A stretch of DNA of 64,000 nt from NCBI GenBank assembly GCA_016720745.1, contig JADKKA010000018.1, forward strand, positions 434,001 to 498,000. The letters run 5' to 3'. Source of the stretch: Chitinophagaceae bacterium. GTDB taxonomy: Bacteria > Bacteroidota > Bacteroidia > Chitinophagales > Chitinophagaceae. Within the stretch, counting starts at the first letter, position 1. Every line of letters begins with the position of its first letter. Below are positions 19,461 through 27,669 of this stretch, piece by piece. The translations under genes were made by a program, and so were the position numbers. The notes below the pieces were generated by a model that did no database searches, was not told where the DNA came from, and saw only the letters and a program-made list of their open reading frames with translations.

Positions 19461-21170
19461 ATGAAAAAGATTTTCCTGAGTATTTTCCTGGTATCCATTA
19501 CAATGAGTATTGCTGCACAGACTCCAGAAGATTTCCCTACCAGTTTTGATAAAGCTTCCTATAAAGTGGTACTGCCACCTGCCATCCGGATGCTGGAAGA
19601 GAATAAGAAACTGATGATACAACAGCCCGAAAAACTGAAATACCTGAATGGTCCCGGAGAAGCACAGGGTATTGCACCAGCTTTTGGCAGAATAAAGCTT
19701 GAACCCAAAACAGTGAGAAAAGCAGCCGATGCAGATTATATTTTCCGGATCAGTACACCCGGACTGAGCTATAGCAATTCAGCACCTGTGTATATTGCTG
19801 AAAACAGACCCGCTACTTATTTTGCACCAGCAGCCGCCATCAAGGGTTTTATTTTCAATATTCGATATGTAATGCCGGTTACCGTAGAACTGGTGAATAA
19901 ATCCGGTACCGTGGAAAAAACATTCCAGTTCGCCACTGATTCCGCTACCTTGATCCTGCATGCTAATTTTCTGCTGGATGTCAGCACCACCGAAGCCTGG
20001 AATCCATTAAAATTAACGGCACCCTTCCCCACCGAACAGGCTGCTATGGATTATTTTAAAAAGAATGAAGTGGCTGTGCAGAAAAGAATGGAGTACAATT
20101 CCTGGTACTATACAGCTGAACATATCAAGCAGATACTGGAAATAGCCTATAATAATTATGAACTGCCCACGAATGCTTATTACAGTAAGGTCTTCCTGAA
20201 AAAAGGGAAGTCTTATTACACCGAACTCTCTGATGCTGTAGAAAAATTATATGATGTGATTGATGACCTGGATGATTCCAAGAAAGGCCCTGCCATGCGC
20301 GAAGAACTGAAAAAAAGCATGAGTTATTTTGATCAGCAGGTAGATAGCATCGGAAAATATGGCCCCAAAGGACAAACCGTTGTACTGAGCAATGCCACCT
20401 GGTGTGCCCTGCTTAACGGAGACAGAGAAAAAGCAGGGAACTATTTTACAAAGTATTACCTGATCGAGAATGAAGAATACAATATGTTCAAGCCCTTCCT
20501 GGATAATTACCAGATCTATCATTTACATGAAGCAATGAAGCAATCAGGACCTTCTTATGAGCCGGATGCTGATATCTCCTTCCTCACACCACCTAAAACA
20601 ACTCCTGCCGGCATTGATCCGGCGCTGATCAATATTGCCCGTAAAGACGGAGAAGTAGAGAAGACAAACGGTGACATCATCAAAGGACAAATCTCCATCG
20701 ACTATGTTGCCAAAAGCGGTGGGATCGTAGATCTCGACCTGGGAAAATCTGCCACCGTTTATTTCAGCAAGAATGGCGGCGAAACCTACCAGTTCGCTAA
20801 AGTGAATAATACAAAGCAAATTCGTATCGGCGACCGCATCTTTGAACCTGTGGCACGCAGGACTTCTGCTATCATGGGTGTACTGAATGCAGCCGGTGGT
20901 GATTTTGGAAACACTTATTTTATGGAGCGTTTGTTTGAAAAGAATGGATATGCGGTGTACCGCTACTGGGCGCCTGGGGAAATCATCCTGATCAAACAGA
21001 AAGATGATAAAGCTGTTGATTTCGGATCTGTGATTACCAGACGTAAGCTGGCTGATAAATTGCTGGAGTCAGCGAAGGGAGCTGAGGATTTTGTGAAGAG
21101 TAATAATTTAAAGAATATCGTGGAGGATGCGAAGAAGTTAGTGGAGTTTATGGCGGGAGCGGGGAAATGA
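19461..21170 (+). CDS. Secreted protein of unknown function
   Basis: The product is 569 aa from the ATG at 19461, which begins a signal peptide (MKKIFLSIFLVSITMSIAAQ). The longer frame from 19398 would bury that signal and is rejected. A central helical part (about 205-350) is rich in Tyr, Lys and Glu, with TPR-like spacing in GDREKAGNYFTKYYLIENEE. The C-terminal part has a beta domain (GDIIKGQISIDYVAKSG) with similarity in style to Bacteroidota proteins of unknown function that display a bent-strand repeat. No catalytic motif is seen. A strong terminator follows at 21191. Confidence 0.7.
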   Translation: MKKIFLSIFLVSITMSIAAQTPEDFPTSFDKASYKVVLPPAIRMLEENKKLMIQQPEKLKYLNGPGEAQGIAPAFGRIKLEPKTVRKAADADYIFRISTPGLSYSNSAPVYIAENRPATYFAPAAAIKGFIFNIRYVMPVTVELVNKSGTVEKTFQFATDSATLILHANFLLDVSTTEAWNPLKLTAPFPTEQAAMDYFKKNEVAVQKRMEYNSWYYTAEHIKQILEIAYNNYELPTNAYYSKVFLKKGKSYYTELSDAVEKLYDVIDDLDDSKKGPAMREELKKSMSYFDQQVDSIGKYGPKGQTVVLSNATWCALLNGDREKAGNYFTKYYLIENEEYNMFKPFLDNYQIYHLHEAMKQSGPSYEPDADISFLTPPKTTPAGIDPALINIARKDGEVEKTNGDIIKGQISIDYVAKSGGIVDLDLGKSATVYFSKNGGETYQFAKVNNTKQIRIGDRIFEPVARRTSAIMGVLNAAGGDFGNTYFMERLFEKNGYAVYRYWAPGEIILIKQKDDKAVDFGSVITRRKLADKLLESAKGAEDFVKSNNLKNIVEDAKKLVEFMAGAGK

Positions 21171-21190
21171 TTAACTATGAAAACTAATAA

Positions 21191-21218
21191 AAGGCTGCCG
21201 GATTCGGCAGCCTTTTTT
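21191..21218 (+). terminator. Rho-independent terminator
   Basis: A perfect 10-bp stem, AAGGCTGCCG / CGGCAGCCTT, with loop GATT is followed by TTTTTT. It lies 20 nt after the stop codon at 21170. Confidence 0.92.
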
Positions 21219-21302
21219 AATTAGAGCTGGAATTGATAAAGAGTATTTTCTTATGTTGATTAAGTAGCCATGTTGTTGGTTGTTAGGTTGTGCTTTATAA
21301 CA

Positions 21303-22113
21303 ATCTTTTCTCTATTTTCTTTTTTCTTGATAAAAAAGAAACAAAAAATCAAGCCGGTTCGAAATGGGAATTCTTTCTCTTGGGAGATTTCCGCAGGCGA
21401 ACCGGCCCCCGGAACTCGCGTTATGGCACGGGCCTTTATGCAGGATTCTTCATGCGTGTTATCATGAGTTAAACTACAGCGCTCATTTTTCGATTTGCAG
21501 CGGGGTATAAAATTGGAAAATTATTCTAATCGAAAAATAGGCGCTATGGAAATTCTTTTGGCTCGAAATTCTTAGCCGCTCGAATAAATAAAGGAACGAA
21601 TTTTTGTAACGAAGAAAAAAAATATGGCGGCTCGTTAATAATGAGTGTTTCCCGTTCTCCTATTTGGCCGCAAGGACGGGTAATGCAGCCTTAGTGCATT
21701 ACGACGAGAGAACTTAAAAAGGCCTGGGCACAGAATAGTTTTTTAGCGTTGAATAAATTGAAATTTTGCAAGCGCCTATTTTTCGATTTCCAAATGGCTT
21801 CAACCTTGTGCTACGCTAGAAATCGAAAAATGAGCGTAGTAGTGATACTGGAAATATCACGCATGAGAAATTCTTGTATATAGGATCGTGCAAAATTTTG
21901 AGCGTCGAAGGACGGGTCGCCTGGAGAAATTGCCGCAGAGCGGAAAATGCCGCTTCGACCCGTCTTGATTTTTCCTTACTTTTTTATCAAGAAAAAAGTA
22001 AGGAAAGACTAAAAAGAAGAAAAAGTTTAATTCACTCAGCCTTACTCTTCTATATACCTTTTTTTATAGCTGGCCAAAAGGAAGGACATCGCAGCTTTTT
22101 TGTAATACAATGA
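21303..22113. mobile_element. Large palindromic non-coding element, copy A (MITE-like or structured RNA)
   Basis: An approximately 0.8-kb non-coding block homologous along its length to copy B at 26.0-26.9 kb. Its two halves are imperfect inverted copies of each other. From each end inward come an AT hairpin (TTTTTTCTTGATAAAAAAG), a 9-bp GC hairpin (GCCGGTTCG 21353-21361 / CGAACCGGC 21398-21406 on the left; GACGGGTCG 21911-21919 / CGACCCGTC 21956-21964 on the right), a CATGCGTG block, then CGCTCATTTTTCGATTT and ATCGAAAAATAGGCGCT. The central 130 nt or so is unique and carries a hairpin TAATGCA/TGCATTA. No transposase or other real ORF lies inside. It occupies the gap between convergent genes. 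A non-autonomous inverted-repeat transposon or a large structured RNA both fit. Confidence 0.8.
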
Positions 22114-22159
22114 GAGAACCCCTTGTCAACTTCTAAACACATCAACTTATCAACTCCCC

Positions 22160-22726
22160 CTAACACACCATCATCACCCCCTCCGTCCTCTCATGCACCA
22201 ACTCCTCACCCCTCACAAGGGCCTCTTCATTCAGCGGCAACAGCCGATGATATTTTTCAGGCAATACTTTTGCAAGCGCTTCCATAATGGACTCAATACT
22301 CACTACCGGTTTTAAATGCAGGTAAGCACCCAGCATGATCATATTCATGATCTTCTGGTTCTTCATCTTCATCGCTTCACGGGTAGCATGAATATCCACG
22401 ATTGTAATATCCGTACGGGTGGCTGGTTGCAGGATATTGCCGGCATCGTATAATAATAAACCTCCTTTCTTTACCCTGCCCGCAAATTTATCCATCGAAG
22501 GCTGGTTGAGCACAATCGCGGTATCAAATGCCGCCAGTATCGGAGAGCTGATGGGATCCGAAGAAAGTATCGTAATACAATTGGCCGTACCTCCCCGCAT
22601 CTCCGGACCATAAGACGGCATCCAGGATACTTCTTTTCCCTCCACCATACCGGCATAAGCCAGGGTCATCCCCATGGATAAAACACCCTGACCGCCAAAA
22701 CCCGCTACAATTAATTCTTCTAACAT
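22160..22726 (-). CDS. 2-oxoacid:ferredoxin oxidoreductase, gamma subunit
   Basis: 188 aa. The N-terminus ELIVAGFGGQGVLSMGMTLA is the signature of the gamma subunit/domain of pyruvate, 2-oxoglutarate and 2-oxoisovalerate ferredoxin oxidoreductases, and WMPSYGPEMRGGTANC follows as in KorC/VorA. It is the last gene of a four-gene operon in the order ferredoxin-like, alpha, beta, gamma, 33 nt downstream of beta. The complex oxidatively decarboxylates a 2-oxoacid to an acyl-CoA and reduces ferredoxin. Substrate (2-oxoglutarate versus branched-chain) cannot be settled from sequence alone. The last 14 residues (HERTEGVMMVC) run close to the repeat-rich spacer. Confidence 0.9.
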   Translation of the reverse strand: MLEELIVAGFGGQGVLSMGMTLAYAGMVEGKEVSWMPSYGPEMRGGTANCITILSSDPISSPILAAFDTAIVLNQPSMDKFAGRVKKGGLLLYDAGNILQPATRTDITIVDIHATREAMKMKNQKIMNMIMLGAYLHLKPVVSIESIMEALAKVLPEKYHRLLPLNEEALVRGEELVHERTEGVMMVC

Positions 22727-22759
22727 AACAAGTCATTTAATTGTGATGAAGCTGATTGC

Positions 22760-23557
22760 TTATTCTTTCGGCACTTTGATATCACCTAATGGAAAAGTGC
22801 CTACCATTTTCTCATCAATGAATTCATTACACTGAACCGGTGTCATCTTCCAGTTACTCGGACAATTGGCAATGATCTCCACCAGACAGGTTCCTTTTTT
22901 CTTTTCCTGTAACCTTAGTGCTTTTTCCAATGCCTTCTTTGTCTTCCGCACCGATTTGGAACTGTTCACGGCCTGACGGGTTACATAATAGGCACCGGGT
23001 AATTGTGAAACGAGTTCAGCAACCCTGATCGGCTCTCCGTAAAAAGCCGGATCCCTTCCATCCGGCGTAGTGGAACTCCACATTCCGGGAAGAGTAGTGG
23101 GTGCCATTTGACCGCTGGTCATGCCATACACCGCATTATTCATGAATACAATCAGGATATTCTCTCCCCGGTTGATGGCATGTATGGTTTCGCCAATGCC
23201 AATCGCTGCCAGGTCACCATCTCCCTGATAGGTGAATACATAGTGATTCGGCATTAACCTTTTTACACCGGTTGCCACGGCACAGGCCCGGCCATGAGCC
23301 GCTTCCTGCATGTCAATATTCATATAATCATAGGCGAAGACCGCACAACCCACCGGAGCAATACCAATTGTTTTTTCCTGGATACCCATTTCCTCCACCA
23401 CTTCCATCAGTAGTTTATGTACCAGACTATGGGCACAACCCGGACAATAATGCATGGCCGTATCAACCATGGTGGATGGCCGCTCATAAACCAGTTCATA
23501 TTCTTCCTCCTGAATGGGAAGAGCGGGAATGTCTTTTAGAATTGTTGTGTCAGTCAT
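22760..23557 (-). CDS. 2-oxoacid:ferredoxin oxidoreductase, beta subunit (thiamine diphosphate-binding)
   Basis: 265 aa from the ATG at 23557, which opens MTDTTILKDIPALP and overlaps the end of the alpha gene by 8 nt; a longer frame from a TTG at 23593 is unlikely. The HYCPGCAHSLVHKL motif and the later GDGDLAAIGIGETIHA...NNAVYGMTSGQ give the thiamine diphosphate/Mg2+ site (GDG followed by NN), and GCAVFAYDYMN is typical of KorB-type subunits. It pairs with the alpha subunit to form the decarboxylating core. The overlap argues for translational coupling. Confidence 0.92.
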   Translation of the reverse strand: MTDTTILKDIPALPIQEEEYELVYERPSTMVDTAMHYCPGCAHSLVHKLLMEVVEEMGIQEKTIGIAPVGCAVFAYDYMNIDMQEAAHGRACAVATGVKRLMPNHYVFTYQGDGDLAAIGIGETIHAINRGENILIVFMNNAVYGMTSGQMAPTTLPGMWSSTTPDGRDPAFYGEPIRVAELVSQLPGAYYVTRQAVNSSKSVRKTKKALEKALRLQEKKKGTCLVEIIANCPSNWKMTPVQCNEFIDEKMVGTFPLGDIKVPKE

Positions 23558-24614
23558 GTTGATCTTGTATAAGGGTTTCAAGATATTGTGCAATAGATTC
23601 CGGCGTGGGCATCAAACCGCCCATGCGTCCAAAGAAGTCTACCGGAATCTGTCCATTAACAGCCAGTCTCACATCCTCCACCATCTGTCCTGCATTGAGC
23701 TCCACACAAAGTATTTTTTTCATTTGTCCGGCCAGTGCATGGATCCTCGCTGAAGGATAGGGATAAAGAGTAATTGGTCTTAATAATCCGGCTTTGATTC
23801 CTTTTTCCCTGAGCAGGTCAATGGCTTTCAGACTGATTCTTGCACTGAGTCCATAAGCCACCAGCAGGTATTCCGCATCTTCGGTTTTGCTTTCTTCATA
23901 CCGTACTTCGTTCTCCCTGATCTGTTTGAATTTTTCTTCCAGCTTCAGGTTATGTACTTCCATTCTTTCCGGCTGTATAAAAAGCGATGTGATATAATTG
24001 CGATCCCTGTTTTTCGGTTTACCGGTAGTGGCCCAGAATTTATCCGTATGCGGTTTTGTATAAGGTTTGAATTCCACTTTTTCCATCATCTGTCCGATCG
24101 CTCCGTCACTCAGCATCAGGACCGGGTTACGGTATTTATCTGCTAAATCAAATCCCAGGAACACGTGATCCGCCATTTCCTGCACGGAGGAAGGTGCGAG
24201 TACTATCATTTTATAATCACCATGACCGCCTCCCTTGACAGACTGAAAATAATCTCCCTGTCCGGGTTGAATGGTACCCAGTCCCGGGCCAGCGCGGTTG
24301 ACATTTACAATCAGACAGGGCAGTTCTGCACCTGCGAGGTAACTGATTCCTTCCTGCATCAGGCTGATACCCGGGGAAGAGGAAGAAGTCATGGCCCTGA
24401 AGCCGGCACCGGCCGCACCATAAACCATATTGATACTGGCGATTTCACTCTCCGCCTGCATCACGAGCCGGCCGCGTTTGGGCATTTCATGAGAGAGGTA
24501 TTCCAATACTTCCGATTGCGGGGTAATGGGATAACCGAAATAGGCATCACAACCGGCCTGTATAGCGGCTTCGGCCAATGCCTCATTGCCCTTCATCAGT
24601 TTTGTTGCTGACAT
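23550..24614 (-). CDS. vorB: 2-oxoacid:ferredoxin oxidoreductase, alpha subunit (VorB/KorA type)
   Basis: 354 aa, normal for VorB/KorA. The N-terminal pyrimidine domain has GNEALAEAAIQAGCDAYFGY then PITPQSEVLEYLS, and MQAESEIASINMVYGAAGAG supplies the glutamate that activates thiamine. The TSSSSPGISLMQEG segment is the CoA/2-oxoacid-site loop of the family. The C-terminal transketolase-like domain ends QMVEDVRLAVNGQIPVDFFG. The gene starts 15 nt after the ferredoxin-like gene and overlaps the beta gene by 8 nt. Name by family; the actual substrate may be 2-oxoglutarate (TCA-cycle bypass) or a branched-chain oxoacid. Confidence 0.9.
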   Translation of the reverse strand: MSATKLMKGNEALAEAAIQAGCDAYFGYPITPQSEVLEYLSHEMPKRGRLVMQAESEIASINMVYGAAGAGFRAMTSSSSPGISLMQEGISYLAGAELPCLIVNVNRAGPGLGTIQPGQGDYFQSVKGGGHGDYKMIVLAPSSVQEMADHVFLGFDLADKYRNPVLMLSDGAIGQMMEKVEFKPYTKPHTDKFWATTGKPKNRDRNYITSLFIQPERMEVHNLKLEEKFKQIRENEVRYEESKTEDAEYLLVAYGLSARISLKAIDLLREKGIKAGLLRPITLYPYPSARIHALAGQMKKILCVELNAGQMVEDVRLAVNGQIPVDFFGRMGGLMPTPESIAQYLETLIQDQHD

Positions 24615-24629
24615 ACAATGAAGTTGAGG

Positions 24630-24905
24630 TTAAGACAATGCTGTTTTCTTTTTTACGGGAGTACGGAAAACCGAGATCACGGCATCCGGACAAACCAGGG
24701 CACAGTTAACGCAACCGGTGCAACGGTTGTTATCGGCCACAATAAACCGATACCCTTTGAGATTCAATGAATCGCTGAGGGAGAGTGCGTTTTCTTTGCA
24801 TTCCCTGATACAGAGTTCACAGGCTTTACAGCGTTGGATGTTGATCAATACCTTTCCGTGTACCCGATGGGGTTTGGCGGAAGTAATGAGTAAATTATCT
24901 TCCAT
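24630..24905 (-). CDS. Ferredoxin-like 4Fe-4S subunit of the 2-oxoacid oxidoreductase
   Basis: 91 aa with two 4Fe-4S motifs: C26-x2-C29-x2-C32-x3-C36 (CKACELCIREC) and C62-x2-C65-x2-C68-x3-C72-P (CTGCVNCALVCP). It is the first gene of the operon (delta/VorD-type subunit) and passes electrons from the thiamine core to ferredoxin. The basic tail PVKKKTALS is short. No promoter was identified in the 227-nt gap upstream, which holds a short simple repeat (GACTGCCGACT twice) near 25100-25130 next to the glycine-rich gene. Confidence 0.92.
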   Translation of the reverse strand: MEDNLLITSAKPHRVHGKVLINIQRCKACELCIRECKENALSLSDSLNLKGYRFIVADNNRCTGCVNCALVCPDAVISVFRTPVKKKTALS

Positions 24906-25132
24906 ACAAGTAGGTTTATGGCAGGCAATCCCACCCGGGGAGGGCGGTTGCGAATAACCAAACCTACTCTTCCTCCTGAAAGGGAGGGATGATATGGGTC
25001 AGGACCGGGGGTGATTCTGACTTTTTAGAATTGAAAATTGAATATTGAAAGTTGAAAATGGACGGCATTTTGATGAAAACGCCTCTTCATTCCTGACTCT
25101 CGACTGCCGACTGTAGACTGCCGACTGACTCC

Positions 25133-25879
25133 TCAATCCCCTCCTCCGCCGCAACCACCACTGCACCCTCCGCCATCACCTCCGCCGCTGTCACCACCGC
25201 TGTCACCGCCACTATCGGAACTGCCATCGCTCCAGTCGCCCCCGGCGCCGGCACCACCGAAATCACCTCCATTAAATCCATTGTGTGGTTGATCGGATGT
25301 AACGGAATCTGCATAAAAATAGCAATGCAATGGGGATTCCTGGGAATAGTCTGTTGTACCCGCTTCCCTTTTTTTCTTTGCAGAATGGTATTTGTTTTGG
25401 CCTTGCAGATTGTTGTCGAACTTTGTATCACCCCAGATCGTAGCGGGTGGATCCAGATCAAATTCGGTTTTATAAAGGGCAATTGTATCGAGGTATTGCG
25501 CGCTGAAGCGGCCGGTCAGGTCCCGCATAGGTAGCAATTCCGGGTGGTGATCAAATGGTTGTTGAATTACATCCAGGCAAAATTCACGGTAGGCTTTGCT
25601 GAAAAGAATATGTTCATGCCATACTACATCAATGAATTTGGAAGGGGTGACTTGAAAATCACTGATGATACCGAGGTAGACAAATTTTTTATATTCATCA
25701 ATAGCATGAAGCGCGAATGAATTTTTCCATCCGTGTTTGCGGGCGATTTTGCCGGCAAATGCTTTGAGTGAGGGGTTGGAATGACCGAATTTGGCGGTGA
25801 TATGGTCCCAGAGACCAGGCGAAACCACATGATCGAAGTGGTAGTTGCGGAGGCGGAGCCAGAGGGATTTTTTATTCAT
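25133..25879 (-). CDS. Glycine-rich domain-containing protein (GRDP-like)
   Basis: 248 aa. The conserved core is KFIDVVWHEHILFSKAYREF at about 86-105, matching the WHxH...Y motif of the glycine-rich-domain-containing (GRDP/DUF1399) family, followed by FDHHPE. The last 45 residues are almost only Gly, Ser, Asp and Cys and end in GGGCSGGCGGGGD, a low-complexity tail with two Cys. No signal peptide is seen. Function is unknown in bacteria; plant relatives are implicated in stress responses. It is the first gene read out of copy B of the palindromic element. Confidence 0.75.
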   Translation of the reverse strand: MNKKSLWLRLRNYHFDHVVSPGLWDHITAKFGHSNPSLKAFAGKIARKHGWKNSFALHAIDEYKKFVYLGIISDFQVTPSKFIDVVWHEHILFSKAYREFCLDVIQQPFDHHPELLPMRDLTGRFSAQYLDTIALYKTEFDLDPPATIWGDTKFDNNLQGQNKYHSAKKKREAGTTDYSQESPLHCYFYADSVTSDQPHNGFNGGDFGGAGAGGDWSDGSSDSGGDSGGDSGGGDGGGCSGGCGGGGD

Positions 25880-25971
25880 AACCTAAAGTTAGGGAGGGGA
25901 AAGAGTTTTTTGAGGAGTTGTTGAAGGGGGGACCCTTGATTTTTCTCGGGCAGCCTGGCAGGCAAGTTGAT

Positions 25972-25998
25972 TTACTTTTTTATCAAGAAAAAAAGTAA
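25972..25998. repeat. Orphan end of the palindromic element
   Basis: An isolated TTACTTTTTT-ATCAAG-AAAAAAAGTAA hairpin, identical in design to the right ends of the two large elements, with CCCTTGATTTTTC about 40 nt to its left in place of CCGTCTTGATTTTT. It looks like the remnant of a third copy, directly next to copy B. Confidence 0.55.
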
Positions 25999-26042
25999 GG
26001 GAAAGCCTTTGAATGGACAAAGTTGATATTAACAAGCCTAAT

Positions 26043-26925
26043 CATCTTTTACTTTTTGGCATTGCCCCAAAAAGTAACAAAAAACGCTAGCCGGTTCGAA
26101 AGGGAAATTCATTCTCTTTGGAATTTTCCGAAGGCGAACCGGCTCCCGGAAAGGTTGCTCTGGGACGGGCTTTAATGCAGGATTTCTCATGCGTGTTATA
26201 ATGAATTACCCTACTGCGCTCATTTTTCGATCTCCCGCCTAGTTTAAAATTGGAAACTTGTTCTGATCGAAAAATAGGCGCTATGGAAATTCTTTTAGCT
26301 TGAAGTTCATAGCCCATCAAAGAAATGAAGGAACTTCTTAAGTTACGATTAATAAAATTGTGGGAGCCCGGTATAAATGAACGTTGCCCCGTTCTCCATA
26401 TTTGGCCACTAGGACGGACAATGCATCCTTATTGCAGTTCGTCGAGAGAACTTAAAAAGGCCCGGGCGCAGAATATTTTTTGAGTGTCGAATAAAGTGAA
26501 ATGTAGCAAGCGCCTATTTTTCAATCTGCATTCCGCTTCGTTTTTATATTCCGCCGGAGGTTGAAAAATCAGCGCAGTAGTGATACCAAAAATATCACGC
26601 ATGAAAAATACTGCATTAAGGACCGTGCAAAATTTTGAGTGTCGAAGGACGGGTCGTGTTAGGAAAATTCCAAAGAGCGGAAAGTTCCGCTTCGACCCGT
26701 CTTGATTTTTTTGTTACTTTTTTTATCAAGAAAAAAAGTAAGGAAAGGCTCATAAGGAGGAAAAGTTTAATTAATTAAACCTTATGCTTCAATTTACTTT
26801 TTAGCATTGCCCAATACAGTAAAGCTATTATTAAAATAAAATTTAAATAAATCATCCTTTCCCTGCTTTTTCATACTTGGTCAAAAGGACGATTAATGAA
26901 GTTTTTATCAAGAACGATGAGAGAA
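26043..26925. mobile_element. Large palindromic non-coding element, copy B (MITE-like or structured RNA)
   Basis: Homologous to copy A in the same orientation, judged by the central unique part (CCCGTTCTCC...TTTGGCC and GAGAGAACTTAAAAAGGCC). The GC hairpins are conserved at 26090-26098/26135-26143 and 26648-26656/26693-26701. The left AT hairpin has changed on both arms, TTACTTTTTGG / CCAAAAAGTAA around a 7-nt loop, compared with TTCTTTTTT / AAAAAAGAA in copy A, so pairing was kept while sequence changed. The right flank differs by a stretch of about 60 nt present only here. There is no coding capacity; the short ORFs inside are not conserved between the copies. Confidence 0.8.
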
Positions 26926-26974
26926 GAACCATATCAACTTTTCAACTTCCCAACCTTTCAACTTTCCTCCCCCC

Positions 26975-27646
26975 TCAAAACATCACCCTCAACCCCAAAC
27001 TCGCCATCCCCGTCCATGGCGCTCGGTCATTGATATAAATATACCGGCTGGGAAAACCATCTGTTGGTATCCAGATACGGCCCTCTGCATAGAGATAAAT
27101 ATCCGCACCAATATTTCGGTCGAATCCGATACCTGGATCAATACTGAGCCTTTTGAAATTGGCCCGACCGGATAATACAGGTACATCATATAAAGCTGTA
27201 TCAATACCAACGGAATGACTGTTCTCCACCCTTCCCAGCATCAGACCAAAACCGGCCGAGGCATAAATATTAATCCCTTTATCACTCATCGCATTTCCCA
27301 GGAGGTATTTCTTCCAGCCCATGGAAAATTCTTTCAATCGCATATTTGCTTTGTTCACATAACTGATCTGTGATGGAGTTGTGCTGACCAATTTGGCTGT
27401 AGCACTTAAATTATTGCTGAATTTGCCATTGGAATAATAAGCGAATGATGCATAGAAGCCATCTTTCGGCGCAATATGTATATGCAGATAAGTAGTCTGC
27501 CCAATAGCCGTAAACCGCTGCTCCTTTTTGAAACTATGCTGCACACTCAGATCAGTCGCAATGCTGAAACGGGTGTTCTGCGCCTGTAATCCCAGGGCAG
27601 CAGTCAGCAGCCATACTGCAAAAGCTATTTTAAGAATGTGTTTCAA
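26975..27646 (-). CDS. Outer-membrane beta-barrel protein (small porin-like)
   Basis: 223 aa with a TTG start; an in-frame stop lies just upstream and the TTG gives a good signal peptide (MKHILKIAFAVWLLTAALGL, cleavage after QAQ). The rest alternates strand-like segments ending in LGLRVMF, a C-terminal Phe as in outer-membrane barrels. GINIYASAGFGLMLGRVENS and ADIYLYAEGRIWIP are typical of OmpW/PorT-like Bacteroidota barrels. It begins 23 nt after the signal-peptidase-like gene, so they are probably one operon. Function is unknown. Confidence 0.72.
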   Translation of the reverse strand: MKHILKIAFAVWLLTAALGLQAQNTRFSIATDLSVQHSFKKEQRFTAIGQTTYLHIHIAPKDGFYASFAYYSNGKFSNNLSATAKLVSTTPSQISYVNKANMRLKEFSMGWKKYLLGNAMSDKGINIYASAGFGLMLGRVENSHSVGIDTALYDVPVLSGRANFKRLSIDPGIGFDRNIGADIYLYAEGRIWIPTDGFPSRYIYINDRAPWTGMASLGLRVMF

Positions 27647-27669
27647 TGATTAGGTCACGAATTTATTCA

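Noticed and set aside
21353..21365. GGTTCGAA, like the T-loop of a tRNA, in the large repeat (also at 26093)
   Set aside because: It pairs with a downstream CGAACCGG as one arm of a hairpin; no acceptor, D or anticodon arm is present.
21874..22113. 79-aa open frame inside palindromic element A (and 77-aa frame at 26087-26320 in B)
   Set aside because: The frames do not correspond between the copies, contain hairpin sequence, and have no recognisable protein features.
25094..25130. Repeated GACTGCCGACT units that resemble a very short CRISPR-like array
   Set aside because: Only two near-contiguous copies with no spacer; a common simple intergenic repeat type.
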